Assembly: GCA_947463385.1 (NCBI GenBank)
Contig: CANHSL010000002.1
Location: 1 to 64,000, forward strand
Direction of reading: 5' to 3'
Source: Flavobacteriales bacterium
Lineage (GTDB): Bacteria; Bacteroidota; Bacteroidia; Flavobacteriales_D; Crocinitomicaceae
DNA length: 64,000 bases
This document shows positions 17,932 through 26,573 of the stretch, piece by piece. The notes under the pieces were generated by a model, which was not told the origin of the DNA, did no database searches, and saw nothing but the letters and a program-made list of their open reading frames with translations. Position 1 is the stretch's first letter, and each line of letters opens with the position of its first letter. The position numbers and the translations under genes are program-made.

Positions 17932-19034
17932 TGACATTAAATCGAGTGATTATTTCAGGTGGTGGAACCGGGGGACATATTTTTCCGGCCATAGCAATAG
18001 CAGAGGCCTTGAAAGCTCAAAACCCAGGAATAGATATTTTATTTGTCGGAGCGAATGGTAAAATGGAAATGGAAAAAGTACCGCAAGCCGGATTTTCTAT
18101 TAAAGGATTGAATATAGCCGGATTAAATCGGAAGAACCTTTTGAAAAATGCGACCCTTCCATTTAAGATCATGACGAGTATGTCATCTGCATTTTCAATT
18201 GTAAGATCGTTTCATCCGCAATTGGTCATTGGTGTAGGGGGTTATGCCAGTGGACCAACCCTGCAAGTAGCGAATTGGCTGAAGATTCCTACCTTAATTC
18301 AGGAGCAGAATTCGTTTCCAGGCAAAACAAATATGCTTTTAGCAAAAAAAGCCAAAGCAATCTGTGTGGCGTATCCCCAAATGGATCGATTTTTTCCAAA
18401 AGATGTAACTCACCTTACCGGGAACCCCGTGCGTAAAGACCTAATTCATGGCTTGCCGAACAAGCAAGATGGATTCGCATTTTATGGCTTAGATGCTTCC
18501 AGAAAAACGGTGTTTATCATGGGAGGATCGCTTGGTGCAGGTTCTATTAACGCTGCGGTTGTTCATGCCTTGGAAGAATTGAGGAGACAGGATGGAATTC
18601 AAATCCTATGGCAATGCGGTAAAGGGTACTTTGAGGAATACCAAAAGTTAGACTTACCAAGTCATATAAAATTACTTCCCTTTATTGAACGCATGGATTT
18701 AGCGTATGCTGTTGCCGATGTAATTATCTCTCGGGCAGGTGCCACGTCAATTTCTGAATTAACCATAGTGGGGAAACCTTGTATCTTAGTCCCTTCACCC
18801 AACGTTACGGAAGATCATCAAACGAAAAATGCCTTGTCGCTCACCTCACGGGATGCGGCTGTGTTGGTTCCGGACAATAAGGTGGTGCAGTTGTTGTGGC
18901 CAAGTATACATGCGCTGTTGGATGATGCGTCCAAAGCAGCGTCGCTCGCTCAAGCTATTAAAACATTAGCGCTTCCCAACGCCACGGAAGATATTGTTAG
19001 AATTTGTAATCAGCTGATAAATCATGACAACTAA
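17931..19034 (+). CDS. murG: Lipid II synthase MurG (GlcNAc transferase)
   Basis: A peripheral inner-membrane GT-B glycosyltransferase that adds GlcNAc to lipid I. With the ATG at 17931 it has 367 residues and begins MTLNRVIISGGGTGGHIFPA, whose glycine-rich loop (10-20) is the family signature; GVGGYASGP, QEQNSFPGKTN and SRAGATSISE follow. An upstream in-frame start would add 50 residues read from ftsW sequence and is rejected. The ATG shares one base with the ftsW stop, and the 3' end overlaps murC by 11 bases. Confidence 0.97.
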   Translation: MTLNRVIISGGGTGGHIFPAIAIAEALKAQNPGIDILFVGANGKMEMEKVPQAGFSIKGLNIAGLNRKNLLKNATLPFKIMTSMSSAFSIVRSFHPQLVIGVGGYASGPTLQVANWLKIPTLIQEQNSFPGKTNMLLAKKAKAICVAYPQMDRFFPKDVTHLTGNPVRKDLIHGLPNKQDGFAFYGLDASRKTVFIMGGSLGAGSINAAVVHALEELRRQDGIQILWQCGKGYFEEYQKLDLPSHIKLLPFIERMDLAYAVADVIISRAGATSISELTIVGKPCILVPSPNVTEDHQTKNALSLTSRDAAVLVPDNKVVQLLWPSIHALLDDASKAASLAQAIKTLALPNATEDIVRICNQLINHDN

Positions 19035-20397
19035 TCAACCTAAGGTAATCTTCTTTATTGGTATCGGTGGCATTGGAATGTCTGCCCTGGCAAGATATTA
19101 TTTGGCATTGGGCTGTAAGGTTTTTGGTTATGATAAAACGCGAAGCGATCTAACGGATAGCCTCACGCAAGAAGGCGCGGTAATTAGTTATGATGATGTT
19201 TGGCAAGAAAACGAATGTTTTTCTAAAGAATCAACCTTGGTGATTTATACGCCTGCCATAAGTTCAGAAAATGTGTGGTTTAAACAGTTTAAATCCCTGG
19301 GATATCATGTACTAAAACGTGCCCAAGCTTTAGGAGAAATCACAAGAAATTCAAACGGACTCTGTGTAGCTGGTACTCACGGAAAATCAACTACTTCTGC
19401 CATGTTGGCTTTCTTACTCAATGATACCGAACTCGGATGTAGTGCGTTTTTAGGGGCCATAGCAACGAATTTTGGCAACAACTTTTTAATAAATCCAAGA
19501 TCGAAGTATACCGTGATTGAAGCCGATGAATATGACCGGTCATTCTTAAATTTGTCTCCCTTTGCCTCAATAATTACCAACATCGACCCCGATCACTTGG
19601 ATATTTACGAGTCGGAAGAGAAATTTTATGAAGGATTTAGGCAATTTGCGATGAAAATCGACCCTTCTGGCTTTTTAATCCTAAAAGAAGGACTAAAAAT
19701 CAATACCCTTTGCAAGAAGAAAACCTATGCATTAAACTCAAGTACGGCTGACTACACGGCACAGAATATTACCGAATCAGTGGATGGGGCATGCTTTGAT
19801 CTTTACACACCAACATCAACTTATGCCCATTTATGCATCGGAATTAACGGCTCGCATAACGTTGAAAATGCCTTGGCTGCCTTAGCCCTGTGTGATAACT
19901 TAGGCGCAGATATGCATGAATTGGTTCGTAAATTTCAACAGTTTAAAGGGATAAAACGGAGATTTGAAAAGATATATTCCGGAAAAAATGTGGTCTATAT
20001 TGATGACTATGCGCATCATCCTACTGAAATTAATCGCTTGATTTCTTCCGTGCGTCATATGTTTCCAAACCAACCAATTACGGGGATCTTTCAACCGCAT
20101 TTATTTTCTAGAACCCGCGATTTCGGGGATGCATTTGGACAAGAATTAGCTAAACTGGATTCGGTGATTTTATTACCGGTTTATCCAGCGCGCGAATTGC
20201 CGATACAAGGTATAGATTCGAATTGGCTCTTACAGAAAATTAAAAACCCAAACAAACGCCTTATGAATCCATCGGAACTGTTGGAACATTTGCGATCTAA
20301 TACTAAAGGTGTGCTGCTTACCATAGGCGCCGGAGACATCGATCGGATGGTTGAACCGATTAAAGAACTGCTTCAAATTAATGACTCTGCGTTATGA
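19024..20397 (+). CDS. murC: UDP-N-acetylmuramate:L-alanine ligase
   Basis: A 457-residue ligase that adds the first amino acid to UDP-MurNAc. It shows IGIGGIGMSALA at the N-terminus, the ATP loop AGTHGKSTT (116-124), EADEYDRSFL, NIDPDHLDIY and the C-terminal DDYAHHPTEI and QPHLFSRT segments, all specific to MurC. It overlaps murG by 11 bases and ftsQ by 4. Confidence 0.97.
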   Translation: MTTNQPKVIFFIGIGGIGMSALARYYLALGCKVFGYDKTRSDLTDSLTQEGAVISYDDVWQENECFSKESTLVIYTPAISSENVWFKQFKSLGYHVLKRAQALGEITRNSNGLCVAGTHGKSTTSAMLAFLLNDTELGCSAFLGAIATNFGNNFLINPRSKYTVIEADEYDRSFLNLSPFASIITNIDPDHLDIYESEEKFYEGFRQFAMKIDPSGFLILKEGLKINTLCKKKTYALNSSTADYTAQNITESVDGACFDLYTPTSTYAHLCIGINGSHNVENALAALALCDNLGADMHELVRKFQQFKGIKRRFEKIYSGKNVVYIDDYAHHPTEINRLISSVRHMFPNQPITGIFQPHLFSRTRDFGDAFGQELAKLDSVILLPVYPARELPIQGIDSNWLLQKIKNPNKRLMNPSELLEHLRSNTKGVLLTIGAGDIDRMVEPIKELLQINDSAL

Positions 20398-21200
20398 AAA
20401 CATGGATTAAAATTTTGTTGTTAAGTCTAACATCCTTGGGCATCGTTGTGCTTTGGGTGCTTGGAATACATTCGGAGCATAAGCGTCCTTTAAAAGAACC
20501 GAAGATCATTGTTCACGTAGATGGAGCTGATGCCTTTTTAAATGAAAAGGAACTGTATAATCGAATTTTATCCAATCGATGGTTTGTTCAAAATCAACGA
20601 AGCGAAACCTTACCCGTACTGAAAATAGAGGAGGGCATTAGGGCCATGGAAGAGGTGAAAGAAGTTCGTGTATACAAGTTGTTGGGCGGTGACTGGAAAA
20701 TAGAAGTGTGGTTAAGAAAACCGATGGCTCGGATTTTTGCGAAAAATGGCAAATCATACTATCTAGATACCGATGGAATAACCATTTCAAAAACTCACCT
20801 TCATACCGCAAAAGTCCTTCTGTTTTCAGGAGAAATTGCTGAACCCCTACATCATCAAAATGCAATAAAAATTATTAACAACGATTCATTGAAAAATATT
20901 CGAAAATTAGATGAAATCTATCGTATTTCAAATTATGTTTGTAATGATCCGATGTTACGCGCATTGATAGGTCAAGTTTATTTAGAAAGAAGCGGGGATT
21001 TTGTGTTGACGCCCTTAGTAGGTGACCTGAAAATCGTTTTTGGGACAGCTTATTCTGAGAAACAAGTGAAAGACAAATTTACCCGGCTGAAAATCTTTTA
21101 TAAAGAAGGCTTGCCTTATGAAGGATGGGATAAGTATTCGGAAATTAATTTAATGTATGATGGACAAATCGTTTGCCGCAAGCGGAACAAAAATGACTAA
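20394..21200 (+). CDS. ftsQ: FtsQ-like cell-division protein
   Basis: A 268-residue bitopic protein with one N-terminal membrane segment (about 5-25) and a periplasmic region starting with a POTRA-like part (about 38-110, ending VRVYKLLGGDWKIEVWLRKPMARIF). The segment YYLDTDGITI matches the FtsQ beta-domain. It links early and late divisome components through FtsL. The call rests on topology and on the invariant murC-ftsQ-ftsA-ftsZ order. The gene overlaps murC by ATGA and ftsA by 8 bases. Confidence 0.92.
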   Translation: MKTWIKILLLSLTSLGIVVLWVLGIHSEHKRPLKEPKIIVHVDGADAFLNEKELYNRILSNRWFVQNQRSETLPVLKIEEGIRAMEEVKEVRVYKLLGGDWKIEVWLRKPMARIFAKNGKSYYLDTDGITISKTHLHTAKVLLFSGEIAEPLHHQNAIKIINNDSLKNIRKLDEIYRISNYVCNDPMLRALIGQVYLERSGDFVLTPLVGDLKIVFGTAYSEKQVKDKFTRLKIFYKEGLPYEGWDKYSEINLMYDGQIVCRKRNKND

Positions 21201-22509
21201 GAAAGCACCCAAAGTAGTAGTGGGTTTAGATATTGGCACCACTAAAATCGCATGTTTTGTTGGTGTGAAAAATGAACACGACAAAATAGAAATTATTTCC
21301 ATGGGGAAAAGTGAATCCTTGGGAGTGATGAGAGGGGTTGTTTCTAATATTGATAAAACCATCCAGTCCATTACGCATGCAGTTTCCCTTGCACAAGAAC
21401 GAGTTTCGGGCAATTTGAAAATAAATAATGTGTACGTTGGTATTGCTGGCCAACACATTAAAAGTCTACAAACCCGAGGAATTCATACCCGCAAGAATGT
21501 GTTAGGGGAGATTTCACAAAAAGATATCGATGCGCTTATCGACGATATGTACGCCATGGTTATGACGCCAGGTGAAGAAATTATTACCGTGTTGCCTCAG
21601 GAATATATCGTGGATAATGAACAAGGGATTAAAGATCCTGTTGGCATGACCGGGGTTCGATTAGAAGCGAATTTCCATATTATTACGGGGCATGTTTCCA
21701 ATGTAACTAACATTAGGACCTGTGTTGAGCGCTCCGATTTAAGCATTAGCGCCATTGTGTTAGAGCCAATCGCTTCTGCGAATGCCGTGTTGAGTGATGA
21801 AGAGAAAGAGGCAGGTGTTGTTTTAGTAGACATTGGTGGTGGAACCACAGACGTAGCCATATTTTATGACGGCTTAATTCGTCATACCGCTGTTATTCCT
21901 TTTGGAGGAAATGTGATTACTGAAGACATTCGCATGGGATGCAGAATCATGCAAAAACAAGCGGAACGTTTAAAAGTACGCTTTGGTAGTGCGCTGGTAA
22001 GTGAAAGTAAAGACCATGAAGTCGTTTGTATTCCTGGGCTTAAAGGACGTGATGCAAAGGAAATTCGTTTGTCTACCCTAGCGGGAATTATTCAGGCCCG
22101 TATGGAGGAAATCATCGAATTAGTTCGTGTAGAAATCCGGAATTCAGGTTTTGAGAAGAAAATCATCGGAGGAATTGTGGTTACCGGTGGAGGCTCACAG
22201 CTTAAACACCTCCCGCAGTTGTTTGAGTATATTACTGGATTAGATACCCGCATAGGTTACCCAACCGAACATTTGGCTAATACCAATCAAATAGAAAATA
22301 TTTCAAGCCCAATCTATGCCACTGGAATCGGCTTAGTATTAAAAGGCTTTGAACAAGAAGAACGTGGAGATTCTACCGATGTTGCTTCCAGTGTAACTGA
22401 AGTTAGAACTCATGCGGATCCTCGCAAAAAGGGCGCATTCTTTGCAAAAGTTCTTTCGAAAGAAAACCTTAAAAAATTAGAAAACTTCTTCATGAAAGAT
22501 GAAGATTAA
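21193..22509 (+). CDS. ftsA: Cell-division protein FtsA
   Basis: An actin-like ATPase that tethers FtsZ to the membrane and signals to the divisome. With the ATG at 21193 it has 438 residues and begins MTKKAPKVVVGLDIGTTKIACFVG, containing the phosphate-1 loop; VLVDIGGGTTDVAIF gives phosphate-2 and GGIVVTGGGSQLKHL the adenosine motif. The C-terminal segment KENLKKLENFFMKDED is the probable amphipathic membrane-targeting helix. An upstream ATG at 21157 would overlap ftsQ by 44 bases and add non-conserved residues, so the later start, overlapping ftsQ by 8 bases, is chosen. Confidence 0.96.
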   Translation: MTKKAPKVVVGLDIGTTKIACFVGVKNEHDKIEIISMGKSESLGVMRGVVSNIDKTIQSITHAVSLAQERVSGNLKINNVYVGIAGQHIKSLQTRGIHTRKNVLGEISQKDIDALIDDMYAMVMTPGEEIITVLPQEYIVDNEQGIKDPVGMTGVRLEANFHIITGHVSNVTNIRTCVERSDLSISAIVLEPIASANAVLSDEEKEAGVVLVDIGGGTTDVAIFYDGLIRHTAVIPFGGNVITEDIRMGCRIMQKQAERLKVRFGSALVSESKDHEVVCIPGLKGRDAKEIRLSTLAGIIQARMEEIIELVRVEIRNSGFEKKIIGGIVVTGGGSQLKHLPQLFEYITGLDTRIGYPTEHLANTNQIENISSPIYATGIGLVLKGFEQEERGDSTDVASSVTEVRTHADPRKKGAFFAKVLSKENLKKLENFFMKDED

Positions 22510-22532
22510 ATAACAGTTATATTAAAAGTAAA

Positions 22533-24227
22533 ATGAACGAAATTTTTGACATCCCAAGAGATATGAATTCAATTATTAAAGTAATCGGTGTTGGTGGAGG
22601 AGGTAGCAATGCCGTTAATTTCATGTACAATCAAGGAATTAAAGGAGTTGATTTTGTTGTGTGTAACACAGACCGTCAGGCCCTAGATATTTCTCCCGTA
22701 CCGTTTAAAATTCAATTGGGAACTACCTTGACTGAAGGACGAGGCGCAGGAATGCAGCCAGAAGTGGGTATGAATGCAGCCTTTGAAAACATAGAAGACC
22801 TGCGTGAAATCCTTTCCAAAAACACGAAAATGGTCTTTGTAACCGCAGGAATGGGCGGAGGTACAGGTACCGGTGCAGCACCCGTGATTGCGCAAGTTGC
22901 TAAAGAATTGGGTATTCTAACCGTTGGTATCGTAACCCTTCCGTTCGAATTCGAAGGAAAAAAACGTCGTTCTCAAGCCGATGAAGGCCTTGAACGTTTA
23001 CGTCAAAACGTTGATACCTTGCTTGTCATTAATAATGAGAAACTACGTACCATTGGTAAAAGCTTAACCCTTTCTGAAGCGTTTCAAAAAGCGGATAATA
23101 TTCTTACGGTTGCAGCAAAAGGAATCGCTGAAGTTATTGCCGACACTGGTGTAATCAACGTTGATTTCAATGACGTAAACACCGTGCTTCGAAATAGCGG
23201 AAGAGCCTTAATGGGAAGTGCAATGGCTAGCGGTGAAGGAAGAGATTTTGAAGCTGTTAAAGCGGCCATGAATTCCCCGTTGTTAAATGATCATGACATT
23301 TGTGGAGCTAAGTATGTACTACTTAATATTACCTATGGCGATAAGGAAGTATTGATGGATGAAATCATGAATATTACCGATTTTATTCAAGATGCTGCCG
23401 GTGAAGACGCCGAAGTTATTTGGGGTCATGGACATGATTCAAACCTTGGTGATAACTTAGCAATTACCCTAGTAGCTACTGGATTTTCAACGGTAGATGC
23501 TGTGAATTATGTGCTTCCTGAGCGAAAATTGATGGATTTGGATGAGGAACAGAAAAAAGAAATCGTAAGTCCAATGTCCTCGCCCTTCGAATCGAATTCT
23601 GTAACGGAAACTTTAAATCAAGAGCCGTATTTGAAATCAGAAGAGCCCGTTGTAGTTGAACAAGAAACGCAGCAAGCTCCTGTTATTGCTGAGATTGAAA
23701 TTACTAGTGCTCCTGAAACCAACCAAAGAGAAGAAGTTAAATATGAGTTGTTTGATGATGAATTAACAGAAGAACCATCCCCAGCTTTTGTTGCTCCTTC
23801 GTTGGAATGGGAAGTTCAAGCAACAGAACAGCCAACATTTGATTTTACCTCGGAGCCTGTGCATGTTACAACGCCAAGTTCAACAGTACAACCAGAAGCA
23901 GAACAAGAGGTAATTCGTCATCAATTGGATGATGAATCGGAGGAAGCCCCGAAATCTTACCGCATTCAATCTACCGTATTACCCGAGGAAATCGCAAGAA
24001 GAAATGAAGAGCGTGTTTCTAAAATTCAAGAAATCACTTCACGAATTCAGAATGCAGAAAGTATTGCAGAGTATGAGTCTCAACCTGCTTACCTGCGTAG
24101 AAATGTAGAAGTTAATGATGAGCGACCTTCTCAAGACAACAACGTTAGTAGATTCGGCTTGTCTGGAAGTGGTAACGGAGATGCTGGATTACGAAGCAAT
24201 AGCTACTTACACGATAACGTAGATTAA
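22533..24227 (+). CDS. ftsZ: Cell-division GTPase FtsZ
   Basis: The tubulin homologue that forms the cytokinetic ring. The 564-residue protein has the GTPase core in residues 10-320, with VGGGGSNAVN, the tubulin signature GGGTGTG (108-114) and the T7-loop NVDFNDV (209-215) needed for hydrolysis across the dimer interface. A long acidic linker rich in Glu, Pro and Thr (about 325-540) makes it much longer than E. coli FtsZ (383). The protein ends SYLHDNVD, probably the Bacteroidota version of the C-terminal peptide that binds FtsA. It starts 23 bases after ftsA. Confidence 0.97.
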   Translation: MNEIFDIPRDMNSIIKVIGVGGGGSNAVNFMYNQGIKGVDFVVCNTDRQALDISPVPFKIQLGTTLTEGRGAGMQPEVGMNAAFENIEDLREILSKNTKMVFVTAGMGGGTGTGAAPVIAQVAKELGILTVGIVTLPFEFEGKKRRSQADEGLERLRQNVDTLLVINNEKLRTIGKSLTLSEAFQKADNILTVAAKGIAEVIADTGVINVDFNDVNTVLRNSGRALMGSAMASGEGRDFEAVKAAMNSPLLNDHDICGAKYVLLNITYGDKEVLMDEIMNITDFIQDAAGEDAEVIWGHGHDSNLGDNLAITLVATGFSTVDAVNYVLPERKLMDLDEEQKKEIVSPMSSPFESNSVTETLNQEPYLKSEEPVVVEQETQQAPVIAEIEITSAPETNQREEVKYELFDDELTEEPSPAFVAPSLEWEVQATEQPTFDFTSEPVHVTTPSSTVQPEAEQEVIRHQLDDESEEAPKSYRIQSTVLPEEIARRNEERVSKIQEITSRIQNAESIAEYESQPAYLRRNVEVNDERPSQDNNVSRFGLSGSGNGDAGLRSNSYLHDNVD

Positions 24228-24228
24228 T

Positions 24229-24675
24229 ATGAGCATTGCCGCAACGATAAATGACCACATCAAACAAGCGATGTTGGCTAAGGATAAAGATCGCTTAGCC
24301 GCGTTGCGCGATGTGAAATCCAAAATTTTGCTTGAAGCAACTTCTGGAAGCGGATCTGAAGTAAGTGATGAAGTCGCCATGAAGATTTGTTTGAAATTAT
24401 ACAAACAACGCATGGAAACCTATGAATTATACATGGCTCAAGGGCGAGAAGATCTAGCAACCGATGAAATGGTTCAAGCAAAGGTCATTGAAGAGTTTTT
24501 GCCAAAACAATTATCAGAGGAAGAAATAAAAGCTGAAATTAATACAGCAATTGCCACCTTAGGTGTTTCTGGTCCTCAAGATATGGGTAAACTCATGGGT
24601 CACCTTTCCGCGAAATTATCTGGGAAAGCAGACGGAAAGTTAATCGCTAGCTTGGTCAAAGCAGCACTCAGCTAA
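24229..24675 (+). CDS. GatB/YqeY-domain protein
   Basis: A 148-residue YqeY-family protein, one base after ftsZ and the last gene of the dcw unit. It begins with the conserved IKQAMLAKDKDRLAALRDVKS and continues QRMETYELYMAQGRED, VIEEFLPKQLSEEEI, and GKLMGHLSAKLSGKADGKL. The family resembles the tRNA-binding tail of GatB, part of the amidotransferase making Gln-tRNA or Asn-tRNA; its own role is poorly defined. No terminator hairpin is visible before the mtnB promoter. Confidence 0.92.
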   Translation: MSIAATINDHIKQAMLAKDKDRLAALRDVKSKILLEATSGSGSEVSDEVAMKICLKLYKQRMETYELYMAQGREDLATDEMVQAKVIEEFLPKQLSEEEIKAEINTAIATLGVSGPQDMGKLMGHLSAKLSGKADGKLIASLVKAALS

Positions 24676-24677
24676 TC

Positions 24678-24708
24678 TTGTTTTTTCTTATCGAATCTTT
24701 TACCTTTG
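24678..24708 (+). promoter_or_regulatory. Promoter of mtnBDC, giving a nearly leaderless mRNA
   Basis: TTG (24678-24680), a 20-base spacer, then TACCTTTG (24701-24708), a full match to the Bacteroidota consensus. The mtnB ATG at 24713 is only four bases past the -7 box, so transcription should start at or next to the A of the ATG. Confidence 0.75.
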
Positions 24709-24712
24709 ATGC

Positions 24713-25315
24713 ATGAAGGAAATACCTGCATTTGCTAAAGAATTAGCCGACTGTATTCGCTTGTTACACCATCAAGGTCACAGCCCCGCGACGTCAACGA
24801 ATTACTCCTTTAAAGATGATGCTAATCGACTATGGGTTTCCCGTTCAGGAATAGATAAATCATCGTGTTTAGATACTGATTTTATTACCATTGACGCTCA
24901 AGGTAAGACCCAAGCGCCGTATGAACACATGACACCTTCTGCTGAAACTGGTATACATTGCGCCTTATATGAAATGTTTCCATCTACAAAGGTGATTCTG
25001 CATAGTCACGACCTTTACCCGGTATTGCTTGCATACAATAAAAACTCCCTGCATTTTGAGGGGTTTGAACTTCAAAAAGGCTTTCCAGCGGTTACAACGC
25101 ATCTTGGCGTAATACAGATTCCGGTATTCCCCAACAGTCAAGAGATGGGTGATATCATAAAACACATGGAGTCACGTAAAGAAGAATTGATTTATCAAGT
25201 CTTTATGATTGAAAAACATGGCTTCTATACCTGGGGAACAAGTTTATTTGAGGCAAAACGAATTCTCGAGTCTTTTAGCTACTTGTGCAAAGCATCTTGG
25301 TATTTAACGAAATAA
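24713..25315 (+). CDS. mtnB: Methylthioribulose-1-phosphate dehydratase
   Basis: A zinc-dependent class II aldolase-fold enzyme that dehydrates methylthioribulose-1-phosphate in the methionine salvage pathway. The 200-residue protein shows the N-terminal ATSTNYSFKDD and VSRSGIDKSS phosphate-binding segments, a probable catalytic Glu78 in AETGIH, zinc ligands His97 and His99 in LHSHD, and His169 in EKHGFYTWG. The two following genes encode the next pathway steps, which separates it from other class II aldolases such as AraD or FucA. It is the first gene of a three-gene operon. Confidence 0.93.
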   Translation: MKEIPAFAKELADCIRLLHHQGHSPATSTNYSFKDDANRLWVSRSGIDKSSCLDTDFITIDAQGKTQAPYEHMTPSAETGIHCALYEMFPSTKVILHSHDLYPVLLAYNKNSLHFEGFELQKGFPAVTTHLGVIQIPVFPNSQEMGDIIKHMESRKEELIYQVFMIEKHGFYTWGTSLFEAKRILESFSYLCKASWYLTK

Positions 25316-25317
25316 TT

Positions 25318-25839
25318 ATGGCTATTCTATCAATTCCTGACCAACATCAAGTCATTCACGATCCGAAAGCAATCGGGGAATTTTTATCTGCTCATGGGGT
25401 GTTTTTTGATCAATGGAGCTGTGATGTTGTCTTTAAGGATACTGCTTCACAGGAAGAAATTTTGGCCGCCTATGCGCGGGATCTAAAGCCATTCATGGAT
25501 GAAGGTGGGTATCTTACCGCAGATGTGATTAGCATAAATTCACTAACAGAGAATTATCCTGCAATTCGAGCGAAATTTTTAGCGGAGCACACGCATAGTG
25601 AGGACGAAATCCGGTTTTTCGTGGATGGACAAGGGTTCTTTTGGTTTAATTTGGATGGAGCCCCAGTGTTTAATGTGTTATGTCAGAAAGGGGATTTAAT
25701 CAGCGTACCCGCAGGGACTAAACATTGGTTTGATGCTGGCGTCGATAGTCCTTTTGTGAAAGCCATTAGAATTTTCATTGACCAAACGGGTTGGATTCCT
25801 GCATACACGGAGTCAGGAATTGAGAAAAAATATCAATAA
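25318..25839 (+). CDS. mtnD: Acireductone dioxygenase
   Basis: A cupin-fold metalloenzyme that oxidises the acireductone intermediate of methionine salvage to the keto-acid precursor of methionine plus formate (Fe form). With the ATG at 25318 it has 173 residues. The metal ligands match the family pattern HxHx3E ... H: His91, His93, Glu97 (HTHSEDE) and His136 (GTKHWFD). An in-frame upstream start at 25285 would overlap mtnB and adds 11 non-conserved residues; the chosen ATG is two bases after the mtnB stop. Confidence 0.95.
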   Translation: MAILSIPDQHQVIHDPKAIGEFLSAHGVFFDQWSCDVVFKDTASQEEILAAYARDLKPFMDEGGYLTADVISINSLTENYPAIRAKFLAEHTHSEDEIRFFVDGQGFFWFNLDGAPVFNVLCQKGDLISVPAGTKHWFDAGVDSPFVKAIRIFIDQTGWIPAYTESGIEKKYQ

Positions 25840-26528
25840 TGAAGGTGCTAGACGGAATTCAATGGATTCTTACCGATATTGAAGGTACAACTACGGAGGT
25901 ATCCTTCGTGTATGATATCCTTTTCCCTTACTTCAGGGCGCATATGGATCAATGGAAGACCGTGGATTCCGCTCCAATGAATGATGTACTCGAACAAACG
26001 AGGTTGTTAGTTCTTGAAGAGCAATCTATTAATTTATCAAGCAAGGAAGCACTTTTTGATCAATTACGGCAATGGTCGATTGAAGACCGCAAAGTAACGC
26101 CCTTAAAAACCTTTCAAGGGATGGTATGGGAACAAGGTTTTAAGTCAGGCGCCATTAAAGGGCATATGTATCCTGACGTTAAGCCTGCACTCGAACGATG
26201 GACGGCTATGGGCATGAAGCTCGCTATTTTTTCAAGCGGCTCGATTGCGGCACAAAAACAACTTTTTGGGTTTTCTATCGAAGGTGACCTTACACGGTAT
26301 TTCTCCGCTTACTTTGACACCACTACTGGAATGAAACGGGATGAACAGACGTATCAATTAATCGTGCAACAGGTGAATGCCCCTGCAGATAGCGTGTTGT
26401 TTTTGTCTGATATTCACCAAGAACTCGAGGCCGCGCATGCAGCAGGGCTGCGAACGCTACAACTTGTTCGACCAGGTACCCAAGCGAATTGGTCTTGGTG
26501 TGTTGCCGACTTCAGCGAGATTCAATAA
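25839..26528 (+). CDS. mtnC: Enolase-phosphatase E1
   Basis: A HAD-superfamily enzyme that enolises and dephosphorylates the diketo intermediate in methionine salvage, producing the substrate of MtnD. The 229-residue protein begins with the diagnostic LTDIEGTTTEVSFVYDILFPYF, with catalytic Asp13 and Glu15; IFSSGSIAAQK and FLSDIHQELEAA give HAD motifs II and IV. Its ATG shares a base with the mtnD stop. The genes for earlier steps (mtnA, mtnK or mtnN) are not in this window. Confidence 0.96.
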   Translation: MKVLDGIQWILTDIEGTTTEVSFVYDILFPYFRAHMDQWKTVDSAPMNDVLEQTRLLVLEEQSINLSSKEALFDQLRQWSIEDRKVTPLKTFQGMVWEQGFKSGAIKGHMYPDVKPALERWTAMGMKLAIFSSGSIAAQKQLFGFSIEGDLTRYFSAYFDTTTGMKRDEQTYQLIVQQVNAPADSVLFLSDIHQELEAAHAAGLRTLQLVRPGTQANWSWCVADFSEIQ

Positions 26529-26530
26529 AA

Positions 26531-26552
26531 AAGCCCCGCAATCGCGAGGCTT
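26531..26552. terminator. Hairpin terminator between convergent mtnC and the T9SS protein gene
   Basis: AAGCCCCGC and GCGAGGCTT pair around AATC with one internal mismatch. On the minus strand it is followed by TTTTTATTG, a good terminator for the gene at 26574-28322; on the plus strand the tail TTAATAAT is weaker. Confidence 0.7.
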
Positions 26553-26573
26553 AATAATATCCGATTAGTAATT

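Noticed and set aside
22683-23269. Cys/His-rich antisense frame and another frame opposite ftsZ
   Set aside because: Their composition results from the complement of conserved ftsZ codons, and ftsZ is certain.
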